Positions 43,711 through 55,400 of a DNA stretch of 64,000 bases are shown piece by piece. Under the pieces are notes generated by a model. That model did not search any database. It was not told the origin of the DNA and saw only the letters and a program-made list of their open reading frames with translations. Position 1 is the stretch's first letter. Every line of letters begins with the position of its first letter. The stretch comes from Pascua guehoae (Eukaryota > Basidiomycota > Tremellomycetes > Trichosporonales > Trichosporonaceae). The stretch covers positions 1,607,175 through 1,671,174 of the forward strand of contig BCJX01000001.1 of the NCBI GenBank assembly GCA_001600415.1, in the 5' to 3' direction. The position numbers and the translations under genes are program-made.

Positions 43711-46700
43711 CTACCAATCATCCTCAAACAACGCGCCTAACATGCTGTACGACTGTGGAATGGTGAGCTGATACCTGGCCTGCTCGTCGCCGTCATCAGA
43801 GCCGAAGCAAGTATCGTACGTGGTCCTCCCGTACGGGCCGCCCGCGATGTCGGCTTCGTTCTCGTCGTCGAGGTCGTTCTCAACAGGTTCATTCTCGTTG
43901 CGGTCGCCGTCGAGGCCGTTGTCGTCGAGGCCGTTGTAGTCGAGGCCGTTGTCATAGGGAGTGGTCTCGATCAAGTTGTCTTCAAAGGGGTTGCTCTGGT
44001 CGAGGTTGGTCTCATCCAGGACATTCCCGAAGCGAGTGGTCTGGAGGAAGTCGTCTTGGAGTCCATTCTCGTCAATATCGTTTTCGACGAGGTGGCTCGT
44101 GTACGAGGCGTTCGCGCGGTCGTCTTTCTTGTCAAGGTTGTTGCCATCGAGATCTTCGTCGTCGAGATCCTCGTCGGTGAGATTATCAGGAGCGCTAAGG
44201 TGGCTCGCGTGGGGGTCGTTCTCATGGCGGTCGTGCACAACATCTCGGGTGGATGTCTCGTGCCATCGAGCGTGATCGTACTGCCTTCCAGGCACGTGGT
44301 CGAACTCCTCCACGTCTTGTCCCAAGTAGTGAGGGTTCTCCCTGGGGCCGCCTAGACCATGGAAAACGTGTACGGAGCCCTGCTCATCATTCGTACCCTC
44401 CGCTTCCTGGCCGAACTCCTCCACGTCCCGTCCTAAGTAATGGTGGTTCTCCCCGGGCCCATGTTCACCATGAACAATGTCTACGCAGTCGTATTCATCG
44501 TCGAGGCCCTCCACGCCGTGGTCGACCGCGCCCACGCCTTGTCTCGAGTAGTTATCGTTCTCTCTGAGCCCGTCTTGACCATGAACAACGTGCACGAATA
44601 CTCGTTCGTCGTCCAAGTCCTCGTCGTAGTTGAACTGGTGGTCCTCGTGGCTATTGGTGTGGAACCCACTGCCATATTCCTCGTGGGGCTCTAGCTCAAG
44701 GGTTGGCCCATGCACGGCCGTGAAGGGTGGATTCTCGATGCTGTTGCCATGCACGTAGCCCAGGCGGCCCTGGGGTTCATCGTCGACGTCGTCATCGAGA
44801 TCGTCACCTGGACGGTCGTCGAGGTCGCCATCGAGGTCGCCATCGAGGTCGTTGTCCAGATCGCCGTCACTCTCGTAACCGTTGTCGGGACAGGTTTCGT
44901 GGACGCCCGGGTGGATATCAGGGGTGTCGACATCAATATCGTTCGGGATATAGTCAAGGTCCGCACGGTGAAGCTGGGGAGGAGAGAAGGAAGAGCTGGG
45001 GTCGGAGGTAGAGCCAGAGTTGGAGGATTGAGGAGTTCCAGAGTCGAAATTGTTGGCCTCGCGACCATGGTCGTAGTTGTGGCCCGGTGCCATCCCTCCA
45101 CTGTGGCCAAGGAGGGAGTGGTGGAATGCGCGATAATGCTCCAAGCTCTCCTCCTCCTCTTCGGAATCATCCAAATCGTTGACCTCGAAGAGGTTGTGGA
45201 CCGGGTCGTCGTCTTCATGAGAACTCTCCATCGCCCAATGGTCCAACGAGCGGCCTGGCGAGTCGTCGTACTCATCATCGAGATCGTCGTACACCATTGC
45301 CTCGCTCATGCCATTTTCGACGTTGGAAAGGTACTGGTCCACACCGAGGAGCCGCAGCATGTTGGCCTGCATTTGGGAACTGCTCGGGCTGTACACCCCT
45401 GGCTGATAGTGCAACTCATAGCCATGAGCAGAGCATGAGACGTTTTGTGTATCCTCAGATTCCTCTGCAAAGTCGTCATAGTAGTCGTCGTCAGGGCCAT
45501 CGTCGAGTGATTGACGATAGAGTCCAAGTGGTTCGATCTGTGCGGCGTCGAATGGAGGAGGGGAAGTGACATGGCCGTCTGGCGAGTTGGGGGTTAGATC
45601 GGCGGGGGGCAGGGCGCCCTCAGGTGTGTCTTTCTCTGGAGACTCGCCCTCGGCCAACTGGACCGTTAGACCACTACTACCACGTCTGAAGCTGCCACAT
45701 ACTGGAGTACGCCATGCCGCCATTCTCCCAGTGCCTGTCCGGCTGCTGGCCCACTTGTCTGCCCCGACTGCGGCCACAGCCCATGCGAGTGTGCGATGGA
45801 GCTTGACCCCGGCCGAGGCGTCAGGCTCATCGACTCGCAGTCGATCCATGTGCGCGAGGATTCGCTCGACTGCCTCGTCCTCGTCCTCATGCTCTTGGGA
45901 GTTGCACACGTCTGAGGATTGAGACTCGCGCTTTGCCTTCTTGTGTGGCCGCCTCTGCGTGGGCAGACGAGCCATCGTTGTGACACGGGTCTTGATTGTC
46001 TTGTGTTGCGCCTTCGCCATCTTCTGGAGGAGCGATGCACACTTGCCGCGCAGAGGTCGATTGTGCCGCGCCGCGAGGGTAATGAAGCGGCCGGTGGCTG
46101 TTGCTAGTGCTGGTGGAAGCACCAGAGTAGATTGGTACTGATGTCAGCTGAGTCTGTCGGGTCGTAAACAGCTAACCTCCAGGAACTCGCTGTCAAAGAC
46201 ATACGGAAAGCGCCTAGTATCAGCCCTGCCCACGGTCTAATAACGCACCTGATCATCTGTAAGGTGATCACCTTCTTCATGCCAACGGTGACTTGTCTCA
46301 CAACCTCGGCCAGACGATCAGCGTCGACCTCCGCAGGAGGCTTAGGGTGCGCACCCCGTTGTCTCTGTGACTCGGGCGGTGACTTCGGGGCGAATGGCTC
46401 CTCGTCGAAGATGTTCTCAAACGTTAACGCGTTTATTGCGGTTGTGATGTCGTTCCGAGAATCTGCCGTGCGTTTGCCCCTTTGGCCTGGTAGTGCCCAT
46501 GCAAGCGAAAGCTCTAGTTTCTGGAGGGTGGCAACGGGCTCGCCCAAAGGAAGGAGGACTTCACCGACTGGAGCACGTGACGGTACTGCCGCGGAGGGAG
46601 AGAGAACGAGCTCGGGGAAGAGTGAGTCACACTGCTTGTCATAGCGTTCGATCCCAAGGACGTCGAGGTTCTGGTGTCAGACTTGTGAGTAGCCGGTACA

Positions 46701-47093
46701 TACCTCGATGAGCCACGATTCCACCATCCCATCTACGATCTTGCTCGCTTCCGTATGCAAATCGTCGTCATCGGCGTGCGTCTCTAGGAGAGTGCTCGTG
46801 TCCGTCTCCCAGGTCACGTAGACCTTGCCTCCAACGGGCACAACGACCTTGATACCATCCTCGAGCGTCTTGCAATTGGCATTCTCCGGGGCAAGTTCGG
46901 CAGGAATCGTTGCGTGAGGAGTGACACGGATCTTGAAGTGAGGGAAGGCGGGAGTTGGATGATCGGGTGGGCGTGGCGATGCCGGAACTGTGATGGTCGC
47001 AGTCGGGAGTTGTACATTGTAAGAGGGTGAGGGTTGTGAAGACGGTGCAAGTTGATGGGAATGTTGTGATGCTTGTGAGAGAAGGGAGGACAT
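43711..47093 (-). CDS. Unknown 1091-residue acidic protein with Asp-rich repeats
   Basis: Four exons (47093-46704, 46670-46249, 46213-46177, 46137-43711) sum to 1092 codons. The first 290 or so residues look folded: FPHFKIRVTPHATIP, VVVPVGGKVYVTWETD, ASKIVDGMVESWLIE, then VRQVTVGMKKVITLQMIRRF and YVFDSEFLEYQSTLVLPPAL. I do not recognise the family. A basic stretch around KTRVTTMARLPTQRRPHKKAKR could be a nuclear localisation signal. The rest is intrinsically disordered and very acidic, with runs such as DLDNDLDGDLDGDLDD and DNGLDYNGLDDNGLDGD. Three degenerate ~38-residue units each carry a VHG...G-REN-(H/D)NY or HYLG-DVEEF pattern. It ends LFEDDW. The start MSSLLSQASQHS is chosen because the upstream in-frame ATG would add leader-like sequence. 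Exon 3 is only 37 nt. Confidence 0.65.
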
Positions 47094-48116
47094 GGATGGT
47101 TGGAATGAGATTGAACAGCGGCGCGCACTGGGCGTCGTCTGTGCGTGCGGAGATTTTGTGTAGTGTGTGGGCGGGGCGGGTGGACTAGATGGGCATGAGT
47201 GAGGGACAATGAGTTGATGAGTAGTTGGCAAAGAGGAAAGTGACAACAGAATAGACAAACACACGGGGCAACGAAGGAAGGAAGGGAGGCATCAAGGAAG
47301 GAAACAAGGAAGGAAGCAAGGAAGGAAACAAGGAAGGAAGGAAGGCAACGAGAAAGAACGGAAGGAATGCTGATGAAGACAACTGGCCCCTACCTGCCAC
47401 TTGTGTGTTACCACTGTGCGCTGTGTAGAGAACACTCTGTGGCCACTGGCCAAAGCAGTGGAGTGAGTGGCACAAGTGGGCACGTTGGATGCCGGCCGGG
47501 CTGTAGCACTGCGGTACGGCACTGCAGCTCTGTGACTCGGTGCGTGTTCGGTCTGGGCCCAATCTGTTTATAGCAAGCTCGAGAGAACAAGAGAGAAAGT
47601 GGTTTGGTGGGTGCCTGACTGTAAGGCTGCGGGATAGTTGTCCTTTATCAGGTGGCCAAACTGGCCCCTAGCCGCACTGGCTCCGTCCCGCACTGGCCAC
47701 TTCCCGCACGACAAACGTCATTTTCGTCCTCGACTGCCCATGGGTGCCCATGCCGCACAGGCGCTGAGCCTGGCCTGGCCTAGCGTACGGTACCCTCGCT
47801 GTGCCAATCGGTCTCATCGGTACTCACCGGCCAAAAACGACTTGTACCCTCTCACCGCCCGCTACTTCCCTGCACGTTCCCTGTGTCTCTCCACAACACC
47901 CACCCATCCCCTTCCAAAAGTAAACACCACCTTCTTCCCTCTTCTCTCTTCTTTCCTCTTTGCACAACTCTCCACCACCGCTCTCTACATTGAGCTAAAA
48001 CCTCTCCGCAGGCCACCACCGAGCCTAAAGGGGCGCACAACGGAACAGCCGTTCTAGCGACCCGACTTTTCCTCATCCAAAACCTCAAGGGCCAAGCGTC
48101 AACAAGAGCGACCACC
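47094..48116. other. Divergent upstream region (acidic protein / Mam3)
   Basis: Promoters of both flanking genes should be here. Contains a GGAA-type repeat and CT-rich sequence just before the Mam3 start. No other gene seen. Confidence 0.5.
47273..47347. repeat. (GGAA)n-like microsatellite
   Basis: About 75 bases of imperfect GGAA units interrupted by CA or G, upstream of the acidic-protein gene. Confidence 0.85.
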
Positions 48117-50436
48117 ATGCCGCCCGTGAGCCTGAGGCGCTCTACTTCCCTCCCAACCGTCATCTCCCTCTCCAAACTCCTCCACCTCGTCCCCGCCGCC
48201 ATCTCCGCACGTCATGCCAAGCGTAATGACATGTGGGCAACGGGCGTTGCCTCGGCCGCCGTCGCATTCGAAGGTGACGAGCCAGAAGAGGCAGAGTACC
48301 TCGCCAAGCTCATCCTGAGTATGGGTCTTGTGCTCCTTGGCGGTGTCTTTGCTGGGTAAGCCGCTTTGTGTCAAGTGATCGATTTGGACTCTATGCTGAC
48401 GGCACAGTCTTACACTAGCGCTCATGGGCTCTGATGATCTCAACCTCCGAGTCCTCGCTGCGTCGTCGTCAGATCCCAAGGTCCGCAAACAAGCCAACAA
48501 CGTTCTCCGCCTCCTCGGCCGTGGGCGGCACTGGGTTCTTGTCGTTCTCCTTCTTGGCAACGTTGTGAGTAGCATCGCCAGCAGCTGTGCATAGAGTCGG
48601 TGCCAATCTGACTCCCCAGATCGTCAACGAGTCTCTCCCCATCTTCCTCGATGAGGTTTTCGGTGGCGGATTGATGGCCGTCGTCGTCTCGACTATCATG
48701 ATTGTCATCTTTGGCGAAGTCATCCCGCAGGCTGTAAGTAAAACTTGAATGGGGAAGAGCTAACGGCACAGGTGTGTGTGCGCTATGGCTTGGCTATTGG
48801 TGGCGCGTGTGCACCCATGGTCCACGCCCTCATGATCATCTTTGCGCCCGTGGCTTGGCCCATTGCCAAGCTCCTCGACTATGCTCTTGGCCACGATGTT
48901 GGCCACACGTGCGTGTGTGAGGCGTGTTTGTGCTGACGCGACAGGTATAAGAAGGCTGAGCTCAAGAGCTTCCTCCAGTTCCACCGCGAAGGTGAGGAGC
49001 CGCTCCGCGATGACGAGGTAGGTGGAAGCTGCTAGTGGCGTGGTTGTTGCTCACCGACCAGATTGTCATTCTGAACGGCGTGCTGTCGCTCAACGAGCGT
49101 CGTGTCGACCAGATTATGACCCCCATCGACGACTGCCTCATTCTCCCGTCCGACAAGGTCCTCGACCACGATGCCGTCGACCAGATTCTCATCTCGGGCT
49201 TTTCGCGCATCCCCGTGCATGAGCCTGGGCAGCCCGACAACTTTATCGGCATGCTTCTTGTCAAGAGGGTGGGTAACCTAACTAGTTCCAAACTAACAGC
49301 AGCTCATTACCTACAACCCCGACGACGAGAAGCCCGTGTCCAAGTTCCCGCTCCTGCCTCTGCCTGAAGCCAAGCCGGACCTGAACTGCTTCCAGGCGCT
49401 CGACTACTTCCAGACTGGCCGTGCACACCTTCTTCTCATCAGCAATACGCCCGGTCAGCGTGGCGGTGCGCTGGGTATCATCAGTCGCGAGTGGGGTGTG
49501 GCGAGTCCAAGTTCATATGCTGACGCGTGCAGTGGAGGATCTCATCGAAGAGTAGGTTGTCTGGGTATCTGGGTGATCATTACTGACTCTCCAAGAATCA
49601 TTGGCGAGGAAATTGTGAGCTACCTGTTTTGGGCTGATAGCTGACATCAGATTGACGAGACGGACCGCTACGAGGACAACCAATCGAAGAAGATGGCGCA
49701 GCGCCGTGCGACGCGTGATATTATGCGTGAGTGCACGAGCCGCGGCATCGCTGATGTACAGGCGGCATTATCGAGCGCCAGCGCGTCATCAATTCGTTCA
49801 GCCGCCGCCCGTCGGTAAGTGACCGTGGCCTTGGCAATTGCCCCTCATGGCCTGATGGCCCGTGCTGACTAGCAGCGCAACCGCTCGCGGAACGAGTCCC
49901 CTGCGCCGCCGCGTGAGGGTGTGCTGGTGCAAATCTCGGAGAGTGCAATGGTCGCAGAGCCCACGTCGATGCATGACGTGAAGGACGCCGACCCCAACAG
50001 CCTTGGCGTTATCTCTGCGTCGCCTCATAGCCACGTTGTCGAGAATATGGTTGGCAGCGCAAAGAGCAGTGGCGTTCCTGACCCTGTCCAGACCCCGCAG
50101 ATCGACTTGCTCGACCAGACCCACGACGCAGACGTAGACCTCGGCGACGCGGCACCGCCTGCCAACGGCCGCAAGGAGACCAAGAGCAGCGAGGCCGAGA
50201 GCGAGGACACTGTCAAGGCTGAGGCTGCCGACGCGTCGGGCTCTACGGACAGCGAAAGCACTGAAGCCACGGACAACACGGACGCCAAGGACAACACGGA
50301 TGAGGCTTCTAAGGACGCAAACAACAAGGGCGCAAACAACGACTCCAAGGGCAAGAACACGCGCCAACAAAACGCAAAGCCCAAATCAAAGTCCAAGCGC
50401 GGCCGCAAGGGCAAGAAGAAGGCGCAGGGTCAGTAG
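48117..50436 (+). CDS. MAM3: Mam3/CNNM-type DUF21-CBS membrane protein
   Basis: Twelve exons: 48117-48355, 48408-48564, 48620-48733, 48772-48908, 48945-49017, 49062-49268, 49303-49486, 49533-49551, 49596-49614, 49651-49726, 49762-49814, 49876-50436, giving 612 residues. DUF21 membrane domain at about 60-240: [57 protein letters not shown] pair at about 245-390: [56 protein letters not shown]. The tail (from about 427) is disordered, rich in Asp/Thr/Ser and ending in a Lys/Arg cluster. CNNM/Mam3 proteins are linked to Mg and divalent-metal homeostasis; yeast Mam3 is vacuolar. The SLEDLIEE core appears only if a GC-AG intron and two 19-nt exons are accepted. Branch CTAAC and acceptor CAG favour 49303 as the exon 7 start. 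Confidence 0.9.
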
Positions 50437-50618
50437 TGCCGCCCAGCCAAACCAAACCAAACCAAACCCTATCCTGTTCTTTCAACTGCATGTATTCCTT
50501 GCTTTCTTGCCGTTTTGCTTTTCACCGTGGCGCCGTCCTGACTTTTCGCCACTGCTTCCGCCCCTTGTCTCCGCCCTCTGCTCTCTGCTTGCGCTCACTC
50601 ACGTCAGCCTCGATCGAC
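50437..50618. other. Short spacer with (AACCA)n, between Mam3 and Atg10
   Basis: Only 182 bases separate the Mam3 stop from the Atg10 start on the same strand. An AACCAAACCAAACCA run follows the stop codon. The rest is CT-rich leader. Confidence 0.6.
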
Positions 50619-52059
50619 ATGGCAGAGCCGTTCCCGACACCCGCGGCGTACGCTGCCGCCGCGCTGGCGTTTGTGGCAAAGTATGGCGCGCAGCGCTCAG
50701 GGCCCGGCGCCGACCCAGGGCCCGCGCGCACCAATGCCGGCTGGACGTGGCGCACCAAGGTGGACAAGGTGGGTTGGACGTCAGCGCGGGGACTTGTGGT
50801 ATCGAGCCGTGAAGGCTGTGAAGCTGGGCGAGCATGGGCAGGTGAGAGCTCTAGCTGGGGCGTGGCCGAATGCGCCCCGCCAAGTCCTCTCAGTGCTGTG
50901 TATCCAGAACATGCTCGCCAATGCAGACAGTCTTGGGCCGTTGGCGGACCTGTTGCTGTTCTTAGCCACTAGCCACCAGTCACTGGACACTGGACACACA
51001 CACCATGCCGTCCGAAACTAACAGCAGTACCGCGGCGAACAAGGCTACCTCTGGCGCCACACCACCCTGTGGGTGGACAACTCGGCGCCGAGCGCGCCCA
51101 ACGACCCCGAACCCGACCCCGACCCCGAATGCGAATCCGAACTGGACCTCGAGCCCGACGACGACGCGGCGGTCGCGCACGCGCCGCCGCGCGCGCGCGT
51201 CGAGGTCGACCTGAGCGTGGTGTATGCGCCGACGTACCGTGTCCCGATGCTGTGTTTGCGCGTCTGGGACGAGCGTGAGTGTGGTTGGAGGGTGCCGCAG
51301 TGTCAAGTGGGGTTGGGAGGGGCATGGTGGCGATGGGGGCAAGTGGGCTGGGAGGGTTGGCAACGGACGAAATCCGTCTGCGAGATGGGAATGAAAGGAC
51401 AGTCACTCATCTACCACCTACACAAGCACTAGCCCCGTCCCACACCCACACACCCCCACACGTCTCTACGCGACTCGCAGTCAAGGCCAACTAACACACA
51501 GACGGCGCGCCCCTCCCGCTCGACGCGATTGTGCGGCACCTCGTGCGCGCGGCCGTGCCCGAAAATGTGAGGGGGGACGCGCTCCTGCTCCCCGGTGCGC
51601 CGTTTCCGCTGCTCCAGCAGACCGAGCAGGCGGTCACGGGCGAGATGGTGTGGAGCGTGCATCCGTGCGAGGTCCGGGGGGCTGTGGGCGAGGTGTTGCG
51701 TGCGGAGGCGGGTGGGGCGGGGAGNNNNNNNNNNNNNNNNNNNNNNNNNNNNNNNNNNNNNNNNNNNNNNNNNNNNNNNNNNNNNNNNNNNNNNNNNNNN
51801 NNNNNNNNNNNNNNNNNNNNNNNNGGGGGAGAGTGCTGATGGGGAGCTGGATGGAGAGGGGCGAGAAGGGGGAGAAGAGGGAGAGGGAGAGGAAGAGGGA
51901 GGAGACGGGGAGGAAGAGGGAGAGGGAGGAGAGGGACAAGGCGAGGAAGAGGACAAGGGGCGAGAGGGACAAGGACCCGACGACGTCGTGGCCCAGGGCG
52001 TGCGCTGGCTCGAGGCGTGGTTTATGCTCAGCGACGGCGTCGTGGACCTGACTGTGTAA
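50619..52059 (+). CDS. ATG10: Atg10-like E2 enzyme of autophagy, interrupted by an assembly gap
   Basis: Exons 50619-50768, 51028-51274 and 51502 to 52059, the last broken by 100 N. Landmarks of Atg10, the E2-like enzyme that links Atg12 to Atg5, are seen in order. GWTWR then GYLWR, joined across intron 1. VDLSVVYAPTYRVPMLCLRVW, the conserved beta strands. DGAPLPLDAIVRHL, joined across intron 2. EQAVTGEMVWSVHPCEV, whose Cys is the expected catalytic residue. GVRWLEAWFMLSDGVVDLTV at the C-terminus. Before the last motif lies an acidic Glu/Gly run from a purine repeat, where the gap falls. Frames on both sides agree only if the true gap length is a multiple of three. An acidic insert (EPDPDPECESELDLEPDDD) also lies between strands. 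Intron 1 is long (259 nt) and might hide another exon. Confidence 0.8.
51725..51824. other. Assembly gap (100 N)
   Basis: Round-number N run inside the polypurine coding repeat of the Atg10-like gene; the real size is probably unknown. Confidence 0.99.
51825..51985. repeat. GAGGGA/GAGGAA polypurine repeat, coding
   Basis: Nearly pure purine tract that encodes a Glu/Gly-rich linker in the Atg10-like protein and continues from the assembly gap. Confidence 0.85.
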
Positions 52060-52491
52060 TGTAGGATTATGGATGGGACACGATGGCGTGTGCCGTGTGC
52101 ATTGGGCCTGTTGCAGGCATCTGTGTGGGTGCGTGTGTGTAATGGGATGGGGTGGGGTCGAGTTTGGGGAGAGGTTGAAGACGGGACATGGTGAGAATGG
52201 GTCCGTGGACAGTGTGGTCGATGGCTTGGCTGGTCCAGCCAGGACGTTAATGTAGAGCGACAGTATTCGTCTTGTTGTCTGGCGGGACATAACCCAAGAG
52301 CTCATGTTGCCGAGTGGGATCCAACCCAGGAGTTATTCCAGAGATACTAGCCCTGCCACAGATGGACAGATGGTACATTGTCCAAGTAAACTACGGCCAT
52401 TTGGCTCGATGCATTCTCAAAACAATTCAACTCCCTTAGAGCCTGCGGGTTAGCTTGGTTCACCATGGCGACGAAGATGAGGCGTGTAAAC
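52060..52491. other. Convergent 3' spacer
   Basis: Between the Atg10-like stop (plus) and the phosphate-transporter stop (minus). It may include the last 7-nt coding exon of the transporter (52436-52442) if its final intron is spliced. No other gene seen. Confidence 0.5.
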
Positions 52492-55400
52492 TCACGCAAG
52501 GAGGCGCATAATGGCGTAGCCAACAGTGACAATGATAAAGGTCGCAAGGATGGATGCGGGGATACCATTCTTGAGGAAGTCGTTGGCATTGATAAAGCGG
52601 TGGCCGAGCTTGTTCTCCTGCGTAATGCTGCGAGTGTCAGTATGGATGCCCATATGGCAGTATGGGAGGTCGACTCACGCAGTCATGTTCGGGAAACCCG
52701 AGACGGGGAGACCCATACCTGCCGAGCAGATGAGGGCGGTGGCCATGATGAGCAGGCGCGGGTGGGGGTCCTCGAGCGAGTTGCCGATGCGGTCGGCAAT
52801 GGGCACAAGGAGCACGGCGGCGATGGTGTGCGAAATGCTGCGGGTTAGCGAGTGTGCCAGGGGTAAACCAGGCGGGCAGTTGAACCGGAGTCGTTGACCC
52901 CAAGTCGTGACCCCGTGAACCGGAGTCGTTGACCCCGAGTTGTGTATCGCCCGAGGCAACTCACAAAGTGGCAATGACGAGCGCAATGCTGCAGAAGATG
53001 ACAAGAATCGAGTAGAGCCCCAAGCCATCGAGGAGCTTTTCGAGGTACCCGTCCATGCTCTCGAGGAGACCCGACGAGAGCACGGCCTTGCCGAGCGAGA
53101 CACCGCCCATGGCGAGGAAGACAATGGGCCACTGGAAGTCGTGGAAATCTTCCTTGCGGAGGATACCCGTGCCGAAAAAGGCGACGAGCGGGATAATGGC
53201 AATGATACCCATGTCGCCGACGTAGCCCTCGATGCTCTTTTCGATACACCACAGGGCAATGGTGAGACCCGTGACGAAGAGCACAAAGTAGTGCTTTGCC
53301 GTGAGCGAGTCGGTGTTCTTGCGCATCTTGGGAATGCGCAGGTCGTTTTCCCACTTGTAGTTGATGTGGAGGAAGGCCCAAATGGACACGATCGACGTGA
53401 GCCCGACGGGTAACGAGATGGCAAACCACTCGAGCCACGTCAGTTCGGGGGACATGGAGCCGAGCGCAATGAGGTTCTGCGGCGACGAGATGGGCGACGC
53501 CTGGCCGCCAATGTTGGACGCAAGTGCAATCGCAATCTGTAGTGTGAGTACGGGTACGGGGACGGGAAGCACTCACGATGAGGCACTTTGAAAAGACCGA
53601 CTTTGGCGGCAACTCGTCGAGAATGGGGCGGACGAGGGCGTAGCAGAGCGTCGGCGCGGCAACGTTGCTGATCCACATGGACGCAAATGTGGCCACAAAC
53701 ATGAGGACAAGCAGCACAAAGCTCGGGTTGCTTCCGGCCGCATTCAGGATACGGCTGGCACTCATGTGGTCGATGCGTGTGCGCGAAAGACCAGCGGCAA
53801 TGGTGAAACCGCCAATAAGAAGCATAATGGTGGGCGAGAACATTTGGGAAAAGATGAATCTGGGGCTTGTTAGTAGGATGCTGGGGACCGGGGGTAAGGC
53901 TTACTTTGTCGCCTCGGCGGCCGACAGCCTGCGGTCCTCTTCGTCGTCTGAGCGGAGGACACGGAGCACAACAACGAGGAGGGGCACCATGAGCGAGGTG
54001 ACAAAGAGCGGGATCGCTTCAGTCGCCCACAGAATGGTACAGAAGACGAGCATGGCCATGCAGTTTGTCTCCTCGACGCGGTCGAATCCATGGGACGACA
54101 TTGTGATGAAGAGCGCAAGGAGCGCGACGAGGAAGATGAATGCGCGTTTCCTAAACCAGCGGGGCTTTTGGATAAACCCGCAGGGTGTGCGCCAGCCGCG
54201 CTTCTGCTCGAACGCAGGGAGGGCTTCTTCAGGCTCGACAGAGCGGAAGATGCCGCCGCGGCGGTCAGAGACCATCTGGGACCATACCGTCTCGCGGTCA
54301 ATGACGATGCGCTCGCGGAGCTGGGCACGGAGTTGTTCCTTGGCCAGCTCTTCGTCGCCCGCGACCACGACGCGACGGTACAGGTAGAGCGTCTTGGCGA
54401 GCAAGAGGTCGAGCTCGCTCTTTGCCTCTGCGGTCCACGGGAACGTGGTGAGCACCTTTTCGGTAATGTACGACTTTTTCAGCTTTGAGTTTGTATTCTT
54501 GTCGTACTTTTTGAGAATCTTTTCAAACGCAGTGAGGTTGAGGTCGACATACTGCTTGAGGGCGTACAGGTCGAGCCAGAGGTGCGAGATGCGCTTCTTG
54601 AACCCGATACGGAGCACAGTAGCATAGTCCGAGTTGCCCGTCCATTTGTACAGGGCGCCCGGGTCGGGCCTTCCTTGTTCAATGTCGCGACGGAGGTCGT
54701 CTGTCAGCCACTCGGGGTACTGTGAGCGGTCGATCGGGACCAGGCCGAGTCGGTTGGTACGGCGGTTCATGCGCCAGGCGCCAATCCCCGAGGAAAAGGA
54801 CGAAAAGGACCCGCGGCGGTCGGCATTGTCGTCGCCGTGCGCCGAGCTGATATCGCTCAGCGCGCGGGGGCGGTGTGCGCGCGCGCGGCTGGGCGACATT
54901 GGCTCGTCGTCCGTTGACAAGCTGATGCTGAGCGAGCGTCTGCGGGACGGGTTGCGGACGGGTGCAGGGAACGACGACTCCAGGATGTCGGCCGCGTCGC
55001 CTGAGACGCTCGCGCGCTGCTGGAGAATGGTCGGGAGGCGGCCAAAGATGGAGCCGCGCTTGCGCTTGGGGGCCGTCGGTGACGGGTACGACACCGAGTT
55101 GCTGCGTAAGAGCGAGTCTTGTTCATCGCCGCCTTCGTGGCCGCTCAGCTCGGACGCGAGGCCATACTCGTCCTCCTCCGGGATCACCTCGTCGTCGGGG
55201 TTTAACTCGCGGCACTCGATGCCGTGCACCTCCTCCTCGAGGAGGCTGTACGAGTGGTTGAGCTCGGTGTACTTGTGGTGGTAAAAGTTGGCAACCTTGT
55301 TGCGCTCCTTGTCTAACGCGGCACGGAACTCGTCTGGCGTCGCCCACTTGGAGGAGCGCGATGGACGCAGCAGCGCACCCGACTCGGCATGCTGCTCGGT

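Noticed and set aside
44710..45438. 242-codon plus-strand frame opposite the acidic protein
   Set aside because: Val/Ile-rich mirror of the Asp-rich codons (GAC read backwards gives GTC), a predictable artefact.
50769..50839. Extra Atg10 exon reading RGDLWYRAVKAVKLGEHGQ
   Set aside because: It would need an upstream intron of 16-25 nt, too short to splice; direct joining of GWTWRTKVDK to YRGEQGYLWR matches the family better.
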